From Syngnathus acus (taxonomy: Eukaryota > Chordata > Actinopteri > Syngnathiformes > Syngnathidae), in assembly GCF_901709675.1 (NCBI RefSeq), contig NC_051097.1, positions 7,854,039-7,918,038 on the forward strand: a stretch of 64,000 bases of DNA, read 5' to 3'. Positions 46,376-58,980 of the stretch are shown in pieces (the stretch's first letter is position 1; every line of letters begins with the position of its first letter). Position numbers and translations under genes: made by a program. The notes beneath the pieces were generated by a model. That model worked only from the letters and a program-made list of their open reading frames with translations, was not told where the DNA came from and did not search any database.

Positions 46376-49300
46376 TTGATATGAGGTTGTTAATGGGCCA
46401 TCAAGTGTGTGGAGAATATTTGGCGCAGCAAGTGAAGGGAAAGGGGGGCGTCTGCTGCCATGGAAGCTCGATGCCGGGCTGACTCACAGAGGCCCCGCTT
46501 CTAATTGTGGCCCAAGGAAAGCATTGTAGCTGAGGTGCGGGTCAGCTGGGGGCCCCCAGGAAGGTTACATTGGCCCTCTTAAACCTGTTGTTGCCTGGCG
46601 ATCACATAAAAATGACACCTCGTAAATATGGACAGCTCGGGAGTGTATGAGCCAGCGCAGGGTCGCTTATTTGGGTGAACCTTGCCCTTTGAACTTGCAC
46701 TCACCTTGATCCTGGTGCCAAGTGCCTGTTAGCTTGTTAGCTTACAACATACTAGGTGGAAAAGCTGACAAGCAGCTGCTGGACCTTTATTTTGGGGCAG
46801 GTAGTGTAATGTTGCTTATGCTTGATTTCTCATTGGATGGCGCCTCCGGTCTTAATGCGGCAAAATATTTCTGTTTGATATGCATCTGATTTATTGCTTC
46901 TCTTTGGTCCTCATACCGAGCGATTTGCAACATTTCCACCGGAGTCGGCAGAATGGGGCTTTAAGATTTCCAATATATGCCACTGTTAACTAACAACATC
47001 TGTTTAATGGCTTAACAATATCCCAAGGATGCTGATATAGTCTGCCGCTGTCAGCACGAGACATCGGAAGGACGATAAACAAAGGCCGTCCTTCTAATAG
47101 TAAATCATCAGAGTAGACAAGAGAAGCAGATTCTAAAAATATTTTTTTTCTCATTGAACTTAATGGAAATCCCATTAATCCATCCCAGCCTCATTTTTGT
47201 GATTTTTATTTTATTTTTTTTTAAATAGGGAAAATTATACTTTGCTTTATTTGAGGAAGGCACAAGGTATGTTTTGGATGTTTATTCAGTTCAAGAGGAG
47301 TCTCATTACTCTCCATCACTTGGCCCTCTTCTCCAACCCATTTTCTCCATCTTTGCTTTGCCGGGGTCCAACGTCGGAACAAAAGATACACATATAATGC
47401 GGGTCCGACATGGGTAGCGAGTGTTTGATGTCCCAGTCGAGCATCTTCTTCGGCGAGTGCAGGTCGTCCGTCGTCTGTCCACGTTTGCTATCGGCTTGCG
47501 CAATATTCAAACGCAAAGGCTGCAGAGATAAGTTGATGGCAGCTGCCATATTGCAGAAATAATGTTTGCAAAGCCAAGGCCCTCATTATCTCCCTGAGGC
47601 CTCAAGTGGAAAGACAAAGCGCGGTCGAGAGCGAGGGGGGGAATGCTTTTAGCCTCCTTTATGCTCACTTGTTGTGTGCTCCTCTTCACTCTCATGTGCC
47701 ACTTGCATTTCCAATTATTACGAGCAGCGACCGCCACCGCCGCGCAGACATATGAATAATGACAGCATTAGCAGAGACACTCCTGAAGACAATTCGTATT
47801 CCATATGCAGTCGCAGCCTTTCAAGTTGACCTCAGAAGTCCATCAGAGGCGCAACGATACAGAAGAGCTTTGATATGGCAAGGTTCACACGCTTTAAATT
47901 ACAGCGCCTCGCTGGAGTTCAAACATGTTGGGGATTTTTTTTTTTGTATGACACTTTTGCACAAATTAATCTCAGGTGAACACTGGATTTGTTTTGTCAG
48001 GTGTTGATCTCCCGCAAGTAACCTTTGACCTCTGTGTGACTTAACATGGATGGATGTATTACTCGTTCCCCCCCTCAATATTCAAGATTGACTTTATTTG
48101 GATGATTTTTCCAAGACGAACATTCAGCTGCTTCAGCTGCTTCCACTTGGCACGATGTAGCAGCACCCCGATATGATATATTTGACAATAAACTAATGGC
48201 CTATTACAACCCGTATGGAGGCCTTCCAAGTTTTCCTAAAGTTAACAATGCTTGGCAGAGATCATATTCCGCACTTTAATGCGCGGATTAAGCCGTGCGA
48301 CTCGTATTGAATGGGGACATCTGTCACGGTGATGTATGGGGCACAAATTGTTACACAAAGACGGGAAATAGTTGGACAACTGGCTCGTATGTTTGCTCTC
48401 GTCATCTTGGTGTTCGGTAGGGATGCAGGTGAACATGTGTCACCCTTTGAAGTTTCTGACTCACTTGGCTGGTGCCCTCCGAGGTGCTGCTTGACACTTG
48501 ACTTTTATGGCTTAGAAATATACGTATGCATTTTCTTTTGAAGCGCTTGAAGGTATAAACATTGCGGTAATTATGGGGTGCGCTCGTCTAGATTGAGGGA
48601 AATACATTGGACCCGAGATCATTTTCAGCAAAGATGGTCAAAAGATGATATTTGAATGTAAACCTTAGGTTAGGTTTGAAAATAATAATAATATAATTTT
48701 GCATACTTGATGTACTCAATAGAAAAAATTATAACTATTCATTTTAATAATACTCATTTTATTTACAAGAAATACATTCACCCTTCATTGAATGATTCAA
48801 TGAATTCTGGTATCAAAGAACATTAGATTGTTTAAAAATAATAGCCATAGATAAATAGAATGAATTATCACGTGGCACATATTCTTTATCCTGTGCGAAA
48901 AACGACGAATATCACTGCGATGCGACAGTATAGGATTATACTGCCACCAGGTGGCCAAGACACACAATACCCATTGGATCAATCATGATACGCAAATTGT
49001 TTAACTCATCGCATTCAATTATGTTATTTCTGTAATATAAATAAAGTGATAAAGTTCAAGACTGTGCAATTTCTCTGAAAAGCCTTTAGAACATTTTTCG
49101 TAATTGGAGAGTTGGAAGGCGTTATTTTGCAGTCCTTCCTAATGGTGTGTGGCAGGCAACAATGAGAGGAAGAGCACAACGCCTGCACAAATGTGTGCAG
49201 TAACAAGCATACCAAAATAAACACACACACATACTCAAGTGAAATCTAAACATAATGCCGCGTACACTTTTGGCATTGCCGTGGCAGGTGCTTGTAGAAC

Positions 49301-51000
49301 ATGTCAGTCTTTGATCAGGCCAAGTGCTGAGGGCCCGAGTGTGTTTTCCTTGCAGAGATGAGGGAAGTATACGCCTGATTCTCAGCCACAAACTTGTTGT
49401 TGTTTTGTCCGTGAAGCGGCTCGCTGGAAATGTGAAGTGTAGTGTGGCGGCTAATGAGGGTGTAGAGTTTTTCAAAGAAGATGCGGCGCACAAGTCGCCA
49501 TTAGAGTAAAAACAGCAGGCGGGATGTGCCCAGTCAGTCACTCGCATGGAGAAAAATATTGGGAGGCATTTTCTTAAGAAGACACCGGTGCATCCGTTTT
49601 ATTCCCTTCGGTGGCATTTTTTGTAGTGACAATTGCGTGTGACTTGCTAATGTCATCCTTGGAAACAAACGTCAACAAGAGATGACGGTTCACGGCGGGA
49701 TATTTCAATCTGCCCATCGCCAATGAAATGGAAGATCATGTGCCATCTTCTCCTTTTTTTCTGTCAATTGTATTTTATTCAATGTCCCTGCGCTGCGAAC
49801 AATCTCTTTAAGTGTGTCTAAGACTTTCCATTTGGCTGTCACTTTGCATCGCCGTCTTATCTTTGAAGAAGTCGTCTCACCCCGTTGAGCCGATGCAAGT
49901 GGCATGGAGGTGTGCCACTCTCTGATGCTTCGGATGGCTGAGGTGTCACAATGGAGCGAGACCACCAGCTGATGGCTTTTGGGGAAAAATGTAGATGTAG
50001 AGCATCCACCTCCTATGCAGTGAATAATTGTCGTGCCTAGCGCAATGTGCTAACTGGGCTCGTGGGTGGAGTTTTCTTTCTTTCGCTATTTCCGTACACC
50101 GCTGCGCCGTTGTGAGAGTGAACACAGCGGATGTTGGCGTTTCACTTGATGCCGCTGCCCCAGTTCCTCTCCAAGATCTCGCGTTTATTTCCGAAAAAGC
50201 TAGAGACTAACAGCTGTGCTGTTCCATAGATTGGTGAAATGCTCCTCAAGCAATTGCTGGCAGCAGTGAGAAAGTAAGGGACTGTTGGGTGGGAATAGAA
50301 ATGCAGTCAAGCGCCGGCAAAAATCTCTCCACTTGATGAGAGGCGGGAATAATCAAATTAGGTTTTTTTGTCTTTAATTCCCAGTTAGTGAGAATGAGCG
50401 ATGATGTAAGCAGAATGGGCAGAACAAGGAGAGCATTCTCCGGATGGATGGCCCAAAATGAGGCTGTTCTGGGAGGTAGAATATAAAGACTGAAGATGCA
50501 GTGGTTGATTTGTGGCTCGAGTTGGAACGACAGGAAACGAATGAATTTATCGCGGTCTTGTGTGCGTGTGTGTGTGTGTGCGCTTTATATTTACAGTATA
50601 TCCATAATCACAGCTCAGTTGTGTTGTACGATTTCCATGACTCTGCATTCTGTTGGCTTTGCATAGTTAGACAATGTGGTGCTTTTATCTGTCAAAAAAA
50701 AGGAAACAAAACTAACAATATGAAAGTGATGAAGGCGGAAGTACACGCCAAAACATGTCAGGTAATGCACCTACAATAATTTGTTTGATATAAAAGAACC
50801 AGTGAAGTGAATATGAAAGTTGCTTACTTGGAGAAGAAACAGCGTGATAGTTTTTGAATATGAATCATCCGTCAGTGGAAGAGCATGTTTGGACAGGAGA
50901 GGTTATTACAACCGTTCTACTATGATGAAGACTCATAACATGACAGCGCTCATGCCATGCCTGCTGGCCTTTTCATTAGGTACAACCTAGTATGCAAAGA
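46376..51000. other. Noncoding DNA with enhancer-like blocks
   Basis: No gene recognised. Unique, enhancer-like blocks at about 46440-46680 (includes the X-box-like word at 46590), 47740-47900, 48240-48440 and 50220-50500. AT-rich stretches at 47200-47230 and 48660-48860. A GT-rich stretch lies near 50566-50581. Confidence 0.5.
48876..48957 (+). repeat. Dispersed-repeat fragment with CTCF-like word
   Basis: The first 30 bp resemble 11072-11101. The right part contains CTGCCACCAGGTGGCC (48941-48956), a near-symmetric CTCF-like core that misses the consensus at one position on either strand. 'ACTGCCACCAGGTGG' words are common in fish repeat tails, so this is probably repeat-borne. Confidence 0.3.
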
Positions 51001-51008
51001 TGACGTCA
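51001..51008. promoter_or_regulatory. Palindromic CRE octamer TGACGTCA
   Basis: Exact full cAMP-response element, 14 bp upstream of the GT microsatellite. One exact octamer is expected by chance in about this much sequence, so functional weight is low. Confidence 0.2.
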
Positions 51009-51021
51009 TGCTGAGAGCTGT

Positions 51022-51022
<1 letters not shown>

Positions 51023-51066
<44 letters not shown>
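51023..51066 (+). repeat. (GT)22 microsatellite
   Basis: Pure GT dinucleotide of 44 bp. Confidence 0.97.
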
Positions 51067-51068
<2 letters not shown>

Positions 51069-52936
51069 TAGTTTTTTATTCTCCCGTGTTAAAAGACAAG
51101 TTGTTTAAAATTAGCTTGTTCGCTTGTACTGTAGAAAATACACAAAATTTTAGACATATGAAACAAGCCAAGCATTCTTAATACTGCAGGTAATTGCATA
51201 TTTTATTCATTTTATTTATTCTCATGGCAGTTTTACCTACCCACCTCGAGCACCCCCCCACCACACACACACACACTCTATTGTCACTTTATTTTTTTAA
51301 ACGCTAATTAAATAAGAGGTTAAATCTTACTTATTATGCTTCAATATTTATACTCCCATGAGCAATTTGTTTAATTTGTAATTTAAATTTAAAAATAGTC
51401 CATTAAGTATGAATTTGACATTTCTGTTTAAATCCTCAAAGCTGATTGTGACACTAAGACAGACAATTACAACTGAGTAAAAAAAAATTAACACTTGTTA
51501 CCTTACAGAAGCAAAGATAATTTTACAATAATGAGCGAGAACAAGACTAAAAACGTATTATTATTTCACTAAAATATATTTCAGTAAAAAGAAACTTAAA
51601 ATATATAAACATAATAAAATGCACATTCATAGACAGTCCTTAACTCGGAAACGTTTCTAAAAAAACACAAGTTGACATTTTCCATGAGAAAGTACCCTTT
51701 ATAGCTCATCATTCCTTTTTTATTTGATTGCTTTTTGTTTTTGTCACCATTTTCTTCATTTCTAATTCATTCTACAGCATTTCCATTCTGCGTCGGCTCA
51801 GCAAAAAAAAAAAAAAAAAAAGTCAGCGCTCATTCTTGTTTCTATTGCACACGCATCTCAATACTTCTTGCAGTTCCCGAGCGCCATTCAGTGGTTGGAG
51901 TTTAAAAAAAAAAATGCGTCCACATTTATTTGCTCTCCCAAGCGAGGTGAAGATTAATCCCTCAACCCCCCAACACCACCCCGCGCCTTTAAATATTAAC
52001 TCTCGGATTATTTTGTCGATTTAAAATTATTTATTTTCTTTCCGCGCCCAACTTTGGAAATGGTGCAAAAACGAAAGAGGAAAAAAAAGATCTACGCAGT
52101 CCTTCTGATTCGATGTTAAGTTTGCACACATCATGTCAGAAAGTCAAATAAACTTGACTTTCAATGGATGTCAAGAAACCAAAGCGTTTTAGCCCCTCAA
52201 ATCCGTTTTGGGGAGGGAAAAGGCCTTAATAGCCTAATTGGGGCCGACCCAGTAAAATTGATACAATAACATCCCAACCGTCTGTGTACGCGTGTGCGTG
52301 GGACGCGCGCTCGCGTATTCCCACTTTAATGTTTTTTTTTTTAAGAGAAGCCGAGGAAATATTACATGAAGACTTTGGAGCACTTGTGTGCCCCTCGCTC
52401 CTGAAGGGAGTTTGAAAACATGTCACCTCTCATTAGCGATGTCCCCGTCCACTCCTCCTCGTTCTCCTGCAGGCCTCCGATCGTATTTATTTGCACTAAA
52501 ACACACACACACACACACCAGTCAAGATTTTAGAAACGCTAAAGCGTCAATGTATTTTTCTTCGTTTTTAGCCGAACCAAATTAGGCTTTAATTGAATGC
52601 AGTGTTTGTTTGGTTTTTACCATTTTCCCACTTTCGGGTAAGCGCATTAGTAATAATCATGTAATGTCCCCTAATATATCTATGTACGTTTCGTCGTTAT
52701 TTAATTTAAATATTTTGATCCAGCTCTACGTCAGTGATCACGTTCCTAAAATGAAGACCTGAACTTTATTAGCCGTTTAGATTTGCTTATTTCATTTGAA
52801 AGTTTTTCAGCAATTTTGAAAAGCTTAAAACAAGTAAATAATCATATTGTCTTAGTTGGACGAGCTGTTTTTTAATTAGTTATTATTTCAGTCTGTTGAA
52901 TTGCAATTATAAAACAATAATCCATTTTTGAGATTC

Positions 52937-52963
52937 TATTATTATTATTATTATTATTATTAT
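52937..52963 (+). repeat. (TTA)9 microsatellite
   Basis: Pure TTA trinucleotide run of about 27 bp. Confidence 0.95.
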
Positions 52964-55332
52964 ACAAATGATCTGTTCTGCAGTTAATCTGTCCAACAAT
53001 TCTGTCTCTTTTTTTATAAAGAGCAAACTAGTAAGCTTGTAGGCCTGACATGGCTATGTTGCTCCAAATACTGAAGAGGAAAAATTGAGATGCGACAAGT
53101 CAAGTCGACCACATGTCAGTGATGAGCATTGAATCACTATTTTCTTCTCAAGGCGTTCACAGCAAGCCATCAATCTGCGTCTCACCTCCGGCGTCTCACA
53201 ACACAAAAGCAACCTTTATTTTCGAGAGAGAAAAAAAGGCTGTTTGTTTTTCCCCTTGCTTTTGACTGCCCTATACCGCGGTGGTGAAGCGCATCTCTGA
53301 TGGCGAGAAGGGAGAGGGCGTTTGGTTGGCCGCCACTGCAATAAGGACGCCTTCTCCATCTCGCTTTGTCAGGGGGCGTGTTGACGTGAGGAAACATCTG
53401 CTGCGTCCAAATAGAGAGCGATGACTGAAATTATATGCAGACACGGAGGCCTGCCAGCCCTTGTGGCTAATGTAATCACAAAGGAGAGGCTCTGATCGCC
53501 CTCCTTTTATTAAACAAGAAAACAAAAACGTGGTCAAAGCCTACAAATGTAACTTCTTAAGGCTGCGGAGAATCACGCTAACCTAACACGTTGTCGCGAT
53601 CAACCACAACATGTGGGCAAAAATATTGAGACACGTCACTAAATCAACGATTTACGTCATTTCTTGGGGGGGGGAAAAATCAATTAAAACAATCAAACGA
53701 TCCAACCAGATCAAATCAGCCAGTAGATTTTCGATAAAGAAAAGTTTTGACCATGTGCACCCCTTTTAAAAGTTCTATGATGTACGAGAAATACGAAACT
53801 TCTACCTTGCTCTGCTGCGCATGCGCTTACACTGATTCTTCCATGTATGCTATTGTATATTGTTTAAGAAATCATATTATGAATGTAATTATATTATAAT
53901 TTGGGGGAAGGGTGGGTTATTTTTTTTACCTCCATGTAGCTGGGCCATAATCTCCATTTTACTGCAGTGCTCTGTTTAGTGCTGCCCTAAGTCCAATCTT
54001 TGAGTCCTGCTGTTGCCGCGTTTTGTTGGGTAATTTTGGTGGCTTCTCGCCATTCCGATTTTGAAGAGGGGCAACTGAGCCCCCCCTTTCCCCCGTATGG
54101 TCCTGGTTGCGCCTTGTCCACTTGAGTGGAAATGGAATTTTTAAAGGTGGGGCCCGCATTTCACCTGGTCGCTTTTCACTCGGCAACAGCATTTCGCTTA
54201 ATGCTTTTATGATTAGGATGGCAAAATTGGAACCAAAGAGAGGGGCTCAGACGCTAAAGGGGTGCGAGTTTGCGGGGGTTCGGGGGGCTGACCTGTTCAG
54301 CGTGCATCACGGGAGCCGGTGAAGCTTTGTTGTTGGGTTTTTTTGGGTGGTGGTGGTGTGTGTGGTGGGGGGGTTGTCATTGTTATTGTAAGGCTAATCG
54401 CCACATCCAGGGCTCGCTGCGCTGCGTGATAGCGTGTCATTTGTCATGAGCGTCAAGACGTCCGCAATGAGAGAGAAGGCTCCAGTCTCTGGAAATGTGC
54501 TCGGCGGCTCCGAGCTGTGACACTGACAGCAAAGCGTTGGCAGCTTCACTCGAGTTTCCCCACAGGGGCCACGTGGAGAGGCTCATCATGCGTTCGTAGG
54601 ACACATCGTTGATCATCTTTCTGGATTTGCTCAACACTCTGCACCGCTCTCTCATGTTGCCTTGGATCGTCTGGAAAATTAAGACACATAGTGTCTTTAA
54701 AATATTCAGCAATCACAGTCATGTTCTTTGCATCGCTGTTTGCAATTCTATTTTTAGGAGTTGTAGTAGTCATCGTAATTATTTTTAGTAGTATTATTAC
54801 TAGTTGTAATTAGTTGAAATAATAGTAGTAGCAGTTTTTTCCTATGGTCGTATGTGATATGCTTATTATAATAAATAATAGTAGGATTGTTATTTTGTAT
54901 ACATTTCGTACACGTTTTCTTTTTTATCAAAGATCATAATGGGCCATAATTGGGTCCTCATTCACAATCTGAACCAAGCTGCCTTTAAAAAAAAAGTCTT
55001 TAATCGCATAAGGGGTTTGATTTATTCATATTTTATTGGCTTTGCAGCTTTTCAGTGATCCCACTAAAATGTATTTTACGGTACATGCACTGTATTTTAG
55101 GATTGTTTTGGTGAGTCTGTTGTCTACAACAGATCTTTCTTCGCCTTTCCACTTCTCAGGAGTCTTACTTGTTCCACTGGGGTATATAAAATGCAGTCTA
55201 AGTCAGCTTTGAAGCGACTTTAGTGCTCAGTTGGCTTATTGCATCTGTTGAGTCATATTGCCATCTTGTGGATATATTGGGTATTGCATGATTCTCAATA
55301 CTCATTCTATTCATTGTCTTCGACTATATGTA

Positions 55333-55368
55333 TAGTTAAATATATATATATATAGTTAAATAAAAATT
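55333..55368 (+). repeat. (TA)n flanked by TATAGTTAAAT repeats
   Basis: TATAGTTAAAT occurs on both sides of a short (AT)n run, giving a small self-similar AT-rich patch. Confidence 0.7.
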
Positions 55369-57325
55369 TGTGTAAAAAAAAACATCATAAGCTCTATATT
55401 TCAAAACAATATATAGACTTCCCAAATCAATTTGTTCAACTTCACATGTTCCAAACATACACTCATTGTTCACAATACAAGCTATGAGAATATTTTACAA
55501 TTACTTAAGTGCACAGCGTAAGGAAAAATAAAATGCTTTTGCCTTTGTGTCTAATGCTTAAATAGAATAATTAGCTCTAACCACCATTTGTATTGATGAA
55601 TAAAAGGCTCCAGGGAGGGGGGTGGTGGAAAACCCACGGTTGCTTGGCGACACACACACATGCACAGTGAGAGGAGTGTCTAATCACCCAGTGGCTCTCC
55701 GACGGTGTGCGTTTTTTGAGTCACAGGTGTGTGGCGTGCTCGGGTGTTTTGACAGCTGCATCAAACATGTTTCCTCTTGATAATTAGCTCAACTCATTAA
55801 TGCCACAATGAAAGAATGAGCGTCGAGAGGTCGTGTTTTACATCTCAGAGGCGTTGATAGGCCTCGTCGGCGACGCCGAGTGGGGGCCTGGAGTGAGCAA
55901 TGGCTCGTCGCTTGGCCACAAAAACAACTCGAGTGCGTATTGTGAAGCGCAAAGAAACATGTTGCGTAAGTATTTTATTGTGTTGTCTTTGGGAATAATT
56001 GGACCACAATGGCTAATCATAAACCAGTCTGTGAGGAGTTTGATTTAGCGCATTCATATGCAATGAATGCGATTACTTATTTTCATATGTCGGCGATCAC
56101 AAAAACAGTTGTGACATCTATTGACGCTTTCAAAGGAGGCAAAACATTTGATTGTTGTACAGCACTTTGGTATTTGTTTAAAAGGCAACAGGCAGGGGTG
56201 TGTAAGTGTCATATGTTGTCACATGTACAAATGTGTCAACAGCAACAAAAAAACTCATTGTTTTCTGGGGGGTAAAACTGATTTGATTTAGCAACGACAA
56301 CATTGTCAATGCAGCTCTTCAATTGGATTGCATGTGTACCGAATGAAATGTCTTGAGTGCTGCTTAGCACACACACACACTCACCATCTCAAGCCTAATG
56401 TAGACTTTGCATTATAGCGTCTATATGTCTCCAAGGAGGCGGATGCATTGTGTCGTATTAGCGGCTGCATTCAAAATGGGCGTCGTCCTTTTTAGGGGCC
56501 TCTTTTTGCAAATGCAAATCCCCCCCCAGGTCAGGACTCGATCAGATGTTTCCAAGCAGGCCACATCGTGTTGTGTTGGCAGCTGTTGTGTCGCCTCAGC
56601 AGTGCCTTGGAACAATAGCTGCTGAGGGCTGTGGTCTTGCAATTTCCTTAAAGCCATCTCAAAAGCTAGCTTGGATGTTGTTTGGCTCTTGGCACACTTT
56701 GTTTGCTTTAGTGGACCACAAAAAAAAAAAAAAATACAGATTTGGCTACCTGTGCAAACAACAACAAACAAGCTTTCTAAATGTTGGTCCAAAAAAAAAA
56801 AAAAGGCTCCAGGTTAATTTTGATCATCATCAAATCAGTCACTCAAGCTACAAGCAATAAATCACTTAGCCCGCTTTAAAACGTTTCATCAGCGGATCAC
56901 GGTAAAATGTCAGCTTGTTTGAAAAAGTCAACATGATGGTATTGGGCCACCGCCATTGTTCACCTGCAGTGCACCTTGGAGCGTGCCCGAGGCCTGCACA
57001 TCATTCTTCATCTCTCGTGCAATGTTTGATGACGCAGCGGTAAACATGTTCTTACAAGCCGCTCCTGTAAAGCATTCACACCTTCATCAGGCCGCCTTTG
57101 CATTCATCAGCCTTCACCTCCTGGTGTTCCTTTACTTCATGTCGGGCGCGGGCCGGCAAATATTTGAAGTCGCTGATGGGTGTGGATGTGATGGCCTGAT
57201 AATCGTTACATAACTCACCACCCTAGCTGGAACAAAAACAAAATTAATTGCTGCTACCTGTCTTGAAGCATTGACCTACTTTTCAGTTGGCACAACACTG
57301 TGGACACCTGCACTACTATCTAAGG

Positions 57326-57638
57326 CAGTGTTTCCCAACCTTTTTTCATTCACGGCACACCTTTTCATTGGAAAAAATCTCGCGGCACACCGCCAACAAA
57401 AATCTGTTAAGCTCCTATATTAAAATCAGTTGTATTACAACGAAAGACGTAAAGTCCTATTCCTATATATGTATGGAGAGTCGAATAATTCAATAGAAAT
57501 AAATACTAAATATTCGTTAAATTTTTAAAACTTTTTTTAACACCGCACAGGCGCACAAATTGGAGAATTTCCCACGGCACCCCTGACAATATTTTGCGGC
57601 ACACCAGTGTGCCGCGGCACCCCGGTTGAAAAACACTG
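57326..57638 (+). mobile_element. Intact nonautonomous hAT element with target duplication
   Basis: 313-bp element. The left end CAGTGTTTCCCAACC and right end GGTTGAAAAACACTG are inverted repeats (13 of 15 positions). Exact 8-bp direct repeats ATCTAAGG flank it at 57318-57325 and 57639-57646, the target-duplication length of hAT transposons, with the TCTA core common for hAT targets. Subterminal CACGGCACACC / GTGTGCCGCGGCAC words add to the inverted structure. It has no transposase frame, so it is a MITE mobilised in trans. The intact duplication suggests a relatively recent insertion. Confidence 0.9.
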
Positions 57639-57666
57639 ATCTAAGGACAGCCAGTGCATTCCAACA

Positions 57667-57765
57667 TACAGTCACCTCCAAAAGTATTGGGACGCCGACG
57701 TCAATTCCTTTGTTTTTGTATACTGAAGACATTTGCACTTAATATCAAAAGATGAGGCCTAATCT
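57667..57765 (+). mobile_element. Tc1/mariner-like repeat fragment
   Basis: Starts TACAGTCACCTCCAAAAGTA and continues with TCAATTCCTTTGTTTTTGTA, CTGAAGACATTTG and ATCAAAAGATGA. These are the successive words of a common fish Tc1-like repeat terminus. Only about 100 bp remain and no opposite terminus is seen, so it is truncated. It lies 20 bp right of the hAT target duplication. Confidence 0.75.
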
Positions 57766-58980
57766 TTTCACTTGTGACCAAACAAGATGAAAGCTTTCAG
57801 TCTTGTGACCCTTCACCCCTGACACTTCACCGCTGCGCCAGTCATAGCGCCTCAAACCCTCCCTGACTCGGTGGCAGTGAGAGGCCCCCCACGTCGTACC
57901 CCCGCACCCCTACCCCACATCACCTCCAATTGCTGTGACAGACGCCAGCCAGCCAACAGTATATTATGTTATATCACAATATGTATGTATTACAACAGTG
58001 TGTGTGTGTGTGTGTGTGTTTCTCTCAGAAAATGATGTGGCGGTGTGACGTTACGGCCTCCAGCTGCCTCCACTTCACAGGAAGAGTCGGGGTCATCCGG
58101 AGTGACGGTAAGGCTGCAACACGCACACCAAAATTAATCACACAGCTCAACTAACTTAATAGCTTAATGCTAACACAATGCATTCCTCCTTGTGTAAATG
58201 GGTTACTCGCTTCAGGCTAAAGTTAGCAATGATGTGCTTACGTCTGTTCCTCAGCATATGTATTGAGTGTTAGTGTGTGTGTGCACACATGTATACAGAC
58301 ATTATAACAATTCTTGCACTCATATATTCTTGAATCACAATGAATGAATCACAATTAAGGTTACAGAAGCTTACTGAATCATTTAAGCAGTTGTGGGCTG
58401 CTGAAGCACATCCTGTTCCACAATGTCTATGTTTAATGCCGCTTCCCTTTTTGGCCCATTTGGACCTCTTATGCAGGGCCTTTTTATTTTTTCCCGGTCC
58501 TCAGATGTTGCGCTGGAAGAAAAGCGAGATAAAATGCCATTGACCTCCAACTCTTGGCGAGTTACTGTCGTTAATGCCTTGGCCGACGGGCCATTTGGCT
58601 GCGTCCAAGTCACGTGTGATTTGAACGGCCATGGTCTAATATGCCATCTGCAGGCAACACAATGCGGTCAATTAAGAGGCTGCTTCCTCCAGTGGCTGTG
58701 GCCATTAGGCAGGCAGCTCCACAAGTGACCCTTCACTAGCTTTTCGTTTTCAACCACTCATGGTGGGTTTTTTTTCTTTCCAAGCTGGGCCTATGCCTGC
58801 AAGAGTGACTTTTGTCTGCATTTCTTGTCCATTTTGAAGCCGTTAAAAAAAATTCGTCCTTCACTCAATTTATGACCTTATATATGAATGAATGAGGAAT
58901 AAATGAATTGATTTGTTTCAAACATGTAAACAATAAATCAAAGTGCAAGTCATGTATATGACTGCATGAGACTAGCTACA
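57766..58980. other. Noncoding DNA next to satellite
   Basis: Holds a short TG microsatellite (57999-58019), the exon candidate at 58029-58107 and a unique enhancer-like stretch at about 58540-58730. ATGAATGAATG words near 58884 foreshadow the satellite. No gene recognised. Confidence 0.5.
58029..58107 (+). other. Speculative 79-bp internal exon
   Basis: Preceded by a TG/T-rich tract ending TTTCTCTCAG and followed by GACG|GTAAGG, both good splice-site matches. Only one frame is open across it (KMMWRCDVTASSCLHF then TGRVGVIRSD); the other two carry stops. I do not recognise the peptide. A (TG)n-T acceptor can arise by chance, so this is only a candidate alternative or untranslated exon. Confidence 0.15.

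Larger units (their letters stand above)
51067..57310. other. Noncoding DNA, AT-rich with simple repeats
   Basis: No gene recognised. It contains an A19 run at 51803-51821, AC tracts at about 51259-51275, 52501-52518 and 56372-56383, a GT/G-rich patch at about 54345-54375 and a TAG/TAT-rich patch at about 54760-54840. Two A15/A14 runs at 56720-56734 and 56791-56804 are each preceded by a TGGWCC word. An octamer ATGCAAAT (POU) lies at 56512-56519. Confidence 0.5.
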
